13,451 nucleotides of DNA. Origin: Deinococcus sp. Its GTDB lineage: Bacteria > Deinococcota > Deinococci > Deinococcales > Deinococcaceae. The DNA is taken from assembly GCF_025362455.1 (NCBI RefSeq), contig NZ_JANYGJ010000043.1, positions 1-13,451 on the forward strand, in the 5' to 3' direction. Below, one piece after another: positions 1 through 6,338 of this stretch (position 1 is the first letter of the stretch; each line of letters begins with the position of its first letter). Both the position numbers and the translations under genes were made by a program. The notes below the pieces were generated by a model. That model was given only the letters and a program-made list of their open reading frames with translations. It made no database searches and was not told where the DNA came from.

Positions 1-177
1 CAGGCCGACAGCCCCACGGGCACCAAGCCGCTCAGCGCCGAGGCCTCGGTGCAGGCGCTGTACGCCCTGGACGACCACTGGAAGCTCAGCGCCAACGCCC
101 GCTACCGGCTGGGTAAGGATTTGAATGCTCTGCAAGGCGCCGCTCAGGTTGGCCTGGGGGTGCGCTATGAGTTCTGA
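1..177 (+). CDS. C-terminal end of a probable outer-membrane beta-barrel protein (partial)
   Basis: Reading frame 1 is open from the first base and stops at TGA 175-177, giving the last 58 residues of a protein that begins outside the window. The fragment alternates polar and hydrophobic residues in strand-like runs (for example SVQALYAL, WKLSANARYRL and AQVGLGVRYEF) and ends in a C-terminal Phe. Terminal aromatic residues after an amphipathic last strand are the known recognition signature of BAM-assembled outer-membrane proteins, so I infer an outer-membrane barrel or barrel-ended surface protein. The short segment does not identify a family. It lies immediately upstream of the giant PKD gene on the same strand, 43 bases before the GTG start preferred there, which suggests co-transcription. 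Confidence 0.6.
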   Translation, partial: QADSPTGTKPLSAEASVQALYALDDHWKLSANARYRLGKDLNALQGAAQVGLGVRYEF

Positions 178-207
178 TGCCCGGCCCTTCACTCTTCACT
201 CCACTTC

Positions 208-217
208 AGGGAGGTGG
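208..217 (+). promoter_or_regulatory. Ribosome binding site that decides the start of the giant PKD gene
   Basis: AGGGAGGTGG lies just upstream of GTG 221, with the GGAGGT core (210-215) five bases from the start. It is the best Shine-Dalgarno near this gene. It favours GTG 221 over the in-frame ATG 125, which lies inside the upstream gene, and ATG 167, which overlaps the upstream stop by 11 bases. ATG 167 does have a G-rich stretch (GGGGGTG, 155-161) ahead of it, so it stays a real alternative. Confidence 0.6.
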
Positions 218-220
218 CTC

Positions 221-3200
221 GTGCTCGGTTCACTGTTCAGACCAAGCTTTAACTTATCCCGCTGGCTGGCTCTGCTGCTCACACTGCTGGGCCTGAGCCT
301 GGGCAATCTGGCGGCGGCGCAGACTTACGCCGCGCTTGAACTCTCACCCACGCGGGCCGAAATCGGACAGATCGTGACGGCCAGTTGGGAATCGGACACC
401 AGGCCCAACAACATGTCCATCGACTGGGGCGACGGCACCCGTGAGCCGCAACCGGGCACGTCCGGAAAAGCCACGCACCGTTACAGCGCGGCCAACACCT
501 ACACGGTGGTGCTGTTCGTCGGTGACGCGGTAGGCATTCGCCGCCAGGTCACCATCACCGAGGCCACCACTTGCGTGATTACTGCGGACCCCAATCCGGC
601 CCAGCCGGGTGAAACGGTGGTGCTCAAGGTGCAGTTCAGCGGCCCGGCAGGCAGCAAGTACGGCATCGACTTCGGGGACGGCAGCGTCGATAACTTCGCC
701 ACGCCCGGCCCCAACAAGTCGATCAGCTTCAAGCACGCCTACAAGGCAGCCGGAACGCAGATCGTGGTCGTGAACGATTCGGTTTCCGGCCAGCCGCTGT
801 GCCGTCTGGTGGTGACCATCAAGCCGCCCGTCGTGGAGGCGACCACCTGCGAAATCAGCGCCGAGCCCAGTCCGGCCAACGTCGGCGAAACGGTCAACTT
901 CAGCGTGCAGTTCGGTGGACCGAGCAGCAGCAAGTACAGCATCGACTTCGGCGACGGCAGCAACCAGGCGTTCGCGCCGAATGCCAACAAGTCGGCCAGC
1001 TTGGGGCACGTCTACAAATCGCCAGGCACCCAACTGGTGATCATTACCGACCTGGGCAACGACAACCGCGTTCTGTGCCGCCTGAGCGTCAAGATCAACG
1101 AGCCGGAAGTCGCCGAGGCGACGCTGAGCCTCGACCCCAATCCGGCCAACGTCGGCGAGGCGGTCACGGCCACGCTGGGGGGCCTCAACCCAACTTTTGC
1201 GCACTCGCTCGACTGGGGCGACGGCACGGTGGTTCCGGCCACCGGCTCGCCCAAGCACAGCTACAGCGCACCGGGCATCTACATCGTCAAGTTGCAGGGC
1301 AATAAACAACTTCCCGTGACGGTCAGCCTGCGGGTGAATGCCCGCGCCATGACGCTGAGCCTCGATCCCAACCCGGCGCTGGTGGGCCAGGTCGTGACGG
1401 CCACGCTGGGCAACGTACCCGCCGGGGCCGCCGCCTCCCTCGACTGGGGCGACGGCAGCGTGGTTCCGGCCAGCGGTTCGCCCAAGCACAGCTACGCGGC
1501 GCCGGGCGTCTACCTGGTCAAGCTGGGCATCACCAACTCCACCTTCTCGGTGCCGCCCGTGACGGTCAGTCTGCGGGTCACGGCCAACCCACTCGAACTG
1601 AACGTGGACCCCAATCCAGCCGAGGTCGGCCAGGCAGTCACGGCCACCACCGGCAAGCTGCTGCCCGGCGTGGCCTACAGCCTCGACTGGGGCGACGGCA
1701 GCACAGTCCCAGCAAGCGCTTCACAGAAGCACACCTACGCGGCGCCGGGCGTGTATATCGTCAGGCTCAGCGCCTCCGAGCAGGCGCCCGTGACGGTCAG
1801 TGTCACGGTGCGGGCACCTAAACCGGACCTCAGCCTCGACCCCAACCCCGCCGAGGTGGATCAGAGCGTCATCGCCAGTATGGACAACCTGGTCGGCAGC
1901 CTGAACTACTCGCTCGACTGGGGAGATGGCAGCGCCGTGCCGGTCAAGGCCAGCGGCAAGGCCAATTCCAAGCACGTCTACGCCGCGCCGGGTGTCTACC
2001 TCGTCAAGCTGAGCGCCGAGGGCCTGGCCCCGGTGACGGTCAGCCTGAGCGTGAAGTTGCCTGTACCCGAACTCAGCCTCGATCCGAATCCCGCCGAGGT
2101 GGGGCAGACCGTCACCGCCAGCATCGGCAAGCTGGTGGGCGGCGTCAAGTACACCCTGGACTGGGGCGAAGGCCCTGCCGTACCGATAAGCGCACTCAAA
2201 GCGGCCAGCCTGGGCAGCGCCAGCGCGGCGCACAAGTACGCGGCGCCGGGCGTCTACCTGGTCAAGCTGACGCCGGAGGGTGCGCCCCCCGTGATCGTCA
2301 GCCTGAATGTCAAGGTGCCCAAACCCACTCTGGAGGCCGAGCCGAATCCCGCCCGCGTGGGCGAGACCGTGACGGCCAAGCCGGGCAACACCGTGCCGGG
2401 CCTGAGCTACACCCTCGACTGGGGTGACGGCAGCGTGGTTCCAGCCACTGGAACGCTCAAGCACGTCTACGCCGCTACGGGCACCTATATCCTCAAGCTG
2501 AGCGTGGACAGCGCCGCGCCTGCACTGGTCACCCTCAAGGTGGAAGCCGGGCTGGATGTCAGCGAACTGCGGCTGCACTTCACGGCGCCGGAAGACGCCA
2601 CGACCCTGAGCGTGATCGCCGGGCAACGCCTCGACGCCGCGCTCGATTTGGAATACGCCGGTCAGGGCACGCTGGGCGGGGACCTCCTGCTCGACGGCAA
2701 AGTAATTGCCAAAGCTGTGCTGAACGCGGTCAAGGGTAAAACGAAAGTAACATTCCCAATTCCGAATCTGGTGACGGGCGAAGTTGGAGTCCATACCCTC
2801 CAGTACCAGCCGGACGCTCCGGCCAGCGGCGCACCTATCCAGAGCACGCCGCCCGCCATAACCTATACGGTCAAACCCGTGCCGATCGAGCTGGAGATCG
2901 ACGGCTTCGTATTCAAGATCACGACGCTGAAGAATCCCAGTTTCGGCGCCTTCGAGGGCAGCGCCACCCACAGCCTGATCGTGGCTGGCGTCGAAGCCTT
3001 CAAGGATATGAAGGTCGGCTTCAGCAAACTGACCGTCGTGGCCGTCAGTGACGTTCGGGTCCGGGTCACCGAGGGTCAGATCGTGATGAACCTGAACGCG
3101 GGCCAGGCGCCGAACATCCTCAGTGGCAAGGCGGGCTTCAAGTGGTACGGCGCGTCTGCACTGCCGCTGCCTTCCGGACTGGGCGGCTTCAAGGTATTGC

Positions 3201-6200
3201 CCGCCAGCGTGACCTTCACACCCACCTCGGCGGACCTCAGCGGCCAGGTGTCGCTGGCGACGGACTGCTCCGAGCCGGTCAGCAAAGGGCCGAACATCAA
3301 AGATTACGGCCAGGCCATTCTCCAGAGCCACCCGACCATTCTCGACATCGTGTCGTCCGTGACCAATCCGCTCCTCGACCCGGATTACGCGACCCTCCAG
3401 AACATCTCGTTCGGAGCATTGCTGGATAAGGGTGCCCTGCCGGTGATCGCCGCACCGATGAACGTGGGCGGCAACGGCCCAGGCAGCCACAACCCAGTCG
3501 CCCGGCCCATGAGCACCCGCCGCCTGATGGCGCAGGGCACGGGCGCAGCGTTCAGCGCCGCCAACAACCTGGGCCACAGTCAGGACTTCCGCTTCTCTGG
3601 GCTTCAAGGCCACTCGGCCAGCGCCAGCGCCGTCAGTACAGCGGGCGCCTACACCGAACTCTTCAAATACTGCCGCCCGGACGAGAAATACACCTACCCG
3701 GTCACGGCGGCCCTCAAGCCGGTCACGGGCGATCTGTACGGCAGCAGCGACGTGACGCTGAGCACCCTCAAGGTGCCGACCACCCCGCTCGATTTGGACG
3801 GCAGCGCTACTTTGACCCTCGACCTCAGCGCCGCGCAGACCGCTCCCGGCGTGGACGGCGTGCTGCCCTTATACGACAGCGCCGGGGGCATTCCCAAACC
3901 CGCAGCGGGCGCAGGCTGGATGGGCGTGCTGCTCGACAAGGCAACAGCAGGCATCGGCCAGGCCCGCACCGCGCCGCTCAGCGCCACCCTGCGAGGCGGC
4001 TACACCTTCGGCGCGGACCTGAAGCCTGGCGAGTTCACCGACCGGGGCTGGACCTTCAAGCTCAAGGATCTGAAATTGCAGGTCATCGAGAACCACGTGC
4101 AGAGCTCGGCAGGCAGCGCCACTACCAAGGTTCCGCTGTTCGAGCAGCAGGCCGACGTGGCCATCAGCGTGCAGGCCGAGGGCGACTTCCACTACACGCT
4201 GGTGGGCGACCTGAAGCGCGATTTTGGCAAAAGCGTCATGACCTCCGGCGGCGGCGCCTGGGTCGAGCGCGGCAGCAAACTCGATCTGCAACTGAGCGCC
4301 GCGACCTGGGATTTGAAGGAGATTTCAACCCTCAAGGCCAACGCGACGGGCGGCGGCAGCGGCGGCAGCGGCGGCAGCAGCATCGCAGGCGGCATTAAGT
4401 ACAGCGCCTTTGCCGACACGGCAAGTATCAAAACCTATCTCGGCAACGTACCGGACACCAAGGGCGGCTTCGCGGTGGCCAGCGCCGTCAGCACTTCGGT
4501 CAGCGCCAACGCCTCGGCTCTGCTGGCAGGTGCGCTGGGCACTGGCTCCAGCGGTGGCGGCTCGACAGGTGGAGGCCCCCGCGACACTCCGTTCGTGGCT
4601 GTGACCGGCGCTATCGGCCTCAGCGGCGGCGCGTCCGGCATCCTGGTCTTGCCCTCCGCCTCGCTGGACAAGGGCGTGGCGAGCCTGGGCACCTTGACCT
4701 TCACGGCAGACGGCAACGTGCGCTTCGGGGAATCGGGATTGAGCCTGGGCAATCAGCGCAAGAGTGCGGACGGCCTGAGCCGCGCCACCCTCAGCTCGCC
4801 CGATTTCAAGCTGCTAGGGCAGACCTTCAACATCCACTACGTCGTCATCGGCGGCGCGGGCAGCGGCTATACGCTCGGCCTGGACGGCCAGCAGCAGCTC
4901 AGCTCGCAGACACCCATCACGGCAGCCCAGATGCGCTACAAGGTGTCGGGCGGCAAGAACCTCAGCCTGAGCCTGCACACCGACGGCTTCGAGAAACGGG
5001 TAGATCCCAACGCCATCTTCCGGGTCCAGGGCTCCGACATCTTCCTGGCGCTCAGTGGCACGGCGATGTACCCAGCATCCGACGTGCGGGCCAGCCTGGG
5101 CAGCATCAGCGACGTCAACGTGGGCCTGAAAGAAGTCCCCGGCGGCTACGAGTTGACCGTTAAAGGTGGACTGGACACCGGCCAGGGCGCCTCCGTCATC
5201 GCGGTCAGCGCCGAGGCCCTGTTCGGTCTGACGAACGATCCGTACTTCTATGTCAAAGCCAGTGTGGACAGCCGATCACCGATTGTCACGGTGCTGGGCG
5301 CTTTCAACCTCTACGGCTTCACGGGTGGCGTCGCCTACAACATGAAGTGGCCCGACAACGCCACCGTTCCGCAGTACGCCAAGCCGCCCACCAAGTCCGG
5401 CGACCACCGCCTGCAAATTATCGGCGGCATTACGGCGGCCTTTGAAGCGGGCGAGAGCCTGCACCTCAAGGCCATCTTCAAGATCGATACCGCGCACGGC
5501 TTCGAGCTGACCGCCGACGGCTGGATCATGACCCCCATGAGTCAGGGCGTGTTCGGCAGCAAGGCGGCGCAGGCGCGGATTCTGGTTTCGGTCACCAGCG
5601 ACGGCTTTGACATGCGCGGCTGCCTGGGGCCGCAGTACATGGACGGGCTCAACTGCAATGACCTCCGCAAGTTTACCCTAGCCGAGGTGGTGGACATTAC
5701 CGCCTGGATGCATGTGCGCATCGCCGACCAGAAGTTTGTCAAAATCGGCACCTACGGCAACCCGATCAGCGCCAAGCTCAACATTCCGCTGCTGGGCGGC
5801 GTGGAGTCGCGTGGCTACCTGATTATCGGTCAGGCTTTTGAAAACGGGGACCGCAAGGATAACCTCAAGGGCACCGGCATCTTCGCGGGCTACGCCTTCG
5901 ACATCAACCTGGGCGCGGCAGGCTCGCTGGGCCGCATCGGCTGGCCGTTCAAGTGCTACCCCTGGGCACGCGCCCGCTTCCAGTACGGCTGGAACATCGA
6001 TGTGGGCCTGCAACTCGATCCGGTCAGCTTCGACGCCGCCGCCGCTTTCCACGCGGGCTTCGAAATCCGGGCAGGCTGCGCCGGACGGGACCGGCCCTTT
6101 GCCAACAAGGCCGAGATCATGGCCTGGAACGGCAAGAGCATCGGGCTGGAGATCGACGCCGACATCAGCGGGCACCTGCGGGCCTTCGACCCCTTTGCCT

Positions 6201-6277
6201 TCGACGGCGAGGCCAACCTGCACGTGGACCTGCCGATCATCCCCACCTTCGACGTTCACGCCAGCGTGAGTTTCTAG
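221..6277 (+). CDS. Giant secreted protein: nine PKD/Ig-like modules plus a long beta-rich C-terminal region
   Basis: Starting at GTG 221 gives about 2018 residues; ATG 167 would add 18 and ATG 125 would add 32. Residues 1-33 are a Sec signal peptide: Arg at 7 and 14, a Leu-rich core at 15-27, and AAA before Gln34. Residues 35-777 are nine tandem PKD-like modules of about 75-90 residues, each with a PNPA..GQ/E.VTA opening, a DWGDG or DFGDG turn (near residues 68, 150, 242, 331, 408, 489, 566, 647 and 733) and a H.Y..PG.Y closing strand. Residues 778-885 look like another Ig-like domain. About 886-2018 is Gly/Ser-rich and beta-rich with no family I recognise surely. It has GGS linkers near 1378 and four Cys near the C-terminus, and it ends in Phe. 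PKD modules are extracellular spacers or ligand binders in known proteins. I infer a structural or adhesive surface protein; no catalytic motif is visible. Confidence 0.85.
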   Translation: MLGSLFRPSFNLSRWLALLLTLLGLSLGNLAAAQTYAALELSPTRAEIGQIVTASWESDTRPNNMSIDWGDGTREPQPGTSGKATHRYSAANTYTVVLFVGDAVGIRRQVTITEATTCVITADPNPAQPGETVVLKVQFSGPAGSKYGIDFGDGSVDNFATPGPNKSISFKHAYKAAGTQIVVVNDSVSGQPLCRLVVTIKPPVVEATTCEISAEPSPANVGETVNFSVQFGGPSSSKYSIDFGDGSNQAFAPNANKSASLGHVYKSPGTQLVIITDLGNDNRVLCRLSVKINEPEVAEATLSLDPNPANVGEAVTATLGGLNPTFAHSLDWGDGTVVPATGSPKHSYSAPGIYIVKLQGNKQLPVTVSLRVNARAMTLSLDPNPALVGQVVTATLGNVPAGAAASLDWGDGSVVPASGSPKHSYAAPGVYLVKLGITNSTFSVPPVTVSLRVTANPLELNVDPNPAEVGQAVTATTGKLLPGVAYSLDWGDGSTVPASASQKHTYAAPGVYIVRLSASEQAPVTVSVTVRAPKPDLSLDPNPAEVDQSVIASMDNLVGSLNYSLDWGDGSAVPVKASGKANSKHVYAAPGVYLVKLSAEGLAPVTVSLSVKLPVPELSLDPNPAEVGQTVTASIGKLVGGVKYTLDWGEGPAVPISALKAASLGSASAAHKYAAPGVYLVKLTPEGAPPVIVSLNVKVPKPTLEAEPNPARVGETVTAKPGNTVPGLSYTLDWGDGSVVPATGTLKHVYAATGTYILKLSVDSAAPALVTLKVEAGLDVSELRLHFTAPEDATTLSVIAGQRLDAALDLEYAGQGTLGGDLLLDGKVIAKAVLNAVKGKTKVTFPIPNLVTGEVGVHTLQYQPDAPASGAPIQSTPPAITYTVKPVPIELEIDGFVFKITTLKNPSFGAFEGSATHSLIVAGVEAFKDMKVGFSKLTVVAVSDVRVRVTEGQIVMNLNAGQAPNILSGKAGFKWYGASALPLPSGLGGFKVLPASVTFTPTSADLSGQVSLATDCSEPVSKGPNIKDYGQAILQSHPTILDIVSSVTNPLLDPDYATLQNISFGALLDKGALPVIAAPMNVGGNGPGSHNPVARPMSTRRLMAQGTGAAFSAANNLGHSQDFRFSGLQGHSASASAVSTAGAYTELFKYCRPDEKYTYPVTAALKPVTGDLYGSSDVTLSTLKVPTTPLDLDGSATLTLDLSAAQTAPGVDGVLPLYDSAGGIPKPAAGAGWMGVLLDKATAGIGQARTAPLSATLRGGYTFGADLKPGEFTDRGWTFKLKDLKLQVIENHVQSSAGSATTKVPLFEQQADVAISVQAEGDFHYTLVGDLKRDFGKSVMTSGGGAWVERGSKLDLQLSAATWDLKEISTLKANATGGGSGGSGGSSIAGGIKYSAFADTASIKTYLGNVPDTKGGFAVASAVSTSVSANASALLAGALGTGSSGGGSTGGGPRDTPFVAVTGAIGLSGGASGILVLPSASLDKGVASLGTLTFTADGNVRFGESGLSLGNQRKSADGLSRATLSSPDFKLLGQTFNIHYVVIGGAGSGYTLGLDGQQQLSSQTPITAAQMRYKVSGGKNLSLSLHTDGFEKRVDPNAIFRVQGSDIFLALSGTAMYPASDVRASLGSISDVNVGLKEVPGGYELTVKGGLDTGQGASVIAVSAEALFGLTNDPYFYVKASVDSRSPIVTVLGAFNLYGFTGGVAYNMKWPDNATVPQYAKPPTKSGDHRLQIIGGITAAFEAGESLHLKAIFKIDTAHGFELTADGWIMTPMSQGVFGSKAAQARILVSVTSDGFDMRGCLGPQYMDGLNCNDLRKFTLAEVVDITAWMHVRIADQKFVKIGTYGNPISAKLNIPLLGGVESRGYLIIGQAFENGDRKDNLKGTGIFAGYAFDINLGAAGSLGRIGWPFKCYPWARARFQYGWNIDVGLQLDPVSFDAAAAFHAGFEIRAGCAGRDRPFANKAEIMAWNGKSIGLEIDADISGHLRAFDPFAFDGEANLHVDLPIIPTFDVHASVSF
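323..2551 (+). repeat. Nine-copy tandem PKD-module repeat inside the giant gene
   Basis: The array encodes nine modules with units of about 230-270 bases. Modules 4 to 9 are the most alike. The 84-base cores at 1208-1291 (module 4) and 1439-1522 (module 5) differ at about 11 positions by my count, so duplication or gene conversion there is fairly recent. Modules 2 and 3 form a subgroup with a DFGDG turn and a Cys near each end (TTC opening, LCR closing), consistent with one disulfide per module. Module 8 departs from the consensus at its turn (DWGEGP) and has a longer following loop. Confidence 0.85.
4352..4378 (+). repeat. Three in-frame copies of GGCGGCAGC encoding a Gly-Gly-Ser linker
   Basis: Three perfect 9-base units encode GGS three times at residues 1378-1386 of the giant protein, flanked by further Gly and Ser codons. 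A second Gly/Ser-rich stretch lies about 60 residues further on (GSSGGGSTGGG). The two stretches look like flexible linkers between folded parts of the C-terminal region. Because the unit is in frame, slippage would change linker length without breaking the gene. Confidence 0.7.
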
Positions 6278-6291
6278 AGCATCTGAGCACC

Positions 6292-6322
6292 GCCGGGGCG
6301 AAGTTTAGTTAATCGCCCCGGC
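6292..6322 (+). other. Intercistronic hairpin just before the FnIII gene
   Basis: GCCGGGGCGA (6292-6301) and TCGCCCCGGC (6313-6322) are perfect inverted repeats. They form a 10-bp GC-rich stem with an 11-base AT-rich loop. No T-run follows: the next bases are CCCC and then the AAGGAG ribosome binding site (6327-6332). A classic intrinsic terminator is therefore unlikely. A stem that protects the upstream message, causes pausing or partial termination, or limits access to the downstream ribosome site fits better. Confidence 0.6.
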
Positions 6323-6326
6323 CCCC

Positions 6327-6332
6327 AAGGAG
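6327..6332 (+). promoter_or_regulatory. Ribosome binding site of the FnIII gene
   Basis: AAGGAG sits six bases upstream of ATG 6339 and four bases beyond the foot of the intercistronic hairpin. It confirms ATG 6339 as the start. Confidence 0.8.
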
Positions 6333-6338
6333 AAGCAC

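Noticed and set aside
344..1489. A 381-codon minus-strand frame across the PKD array
   Set aside because: It mirrors the repeat structure of the plus-strand modules and has the same shadow composition; the DWGDG motifs clearly mark the plus frame as real.
323..2551. Regular repeats considered as a CRISPR array
   Set aside because: Units are about 230-270 bases, imperfect and translated in one frame as PKD modules, with no short identical repeats separated by unique spacers.
1721..3613. A 630-codon open frame on the minus strand inside the giant gene
   Set aside because: It has Ala/Arg/His/Val-rich composition typical of the reverse strand of GC-rich coding sequence, no domain, no ribosome site seen, and it lies wholly opposite a well-supported gene.
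6292..6322. Hairpin read as a plain intrinsic terminator
   Set aside because: No T-run follows the stem and the ribosome site of the next gene begins five bases later.
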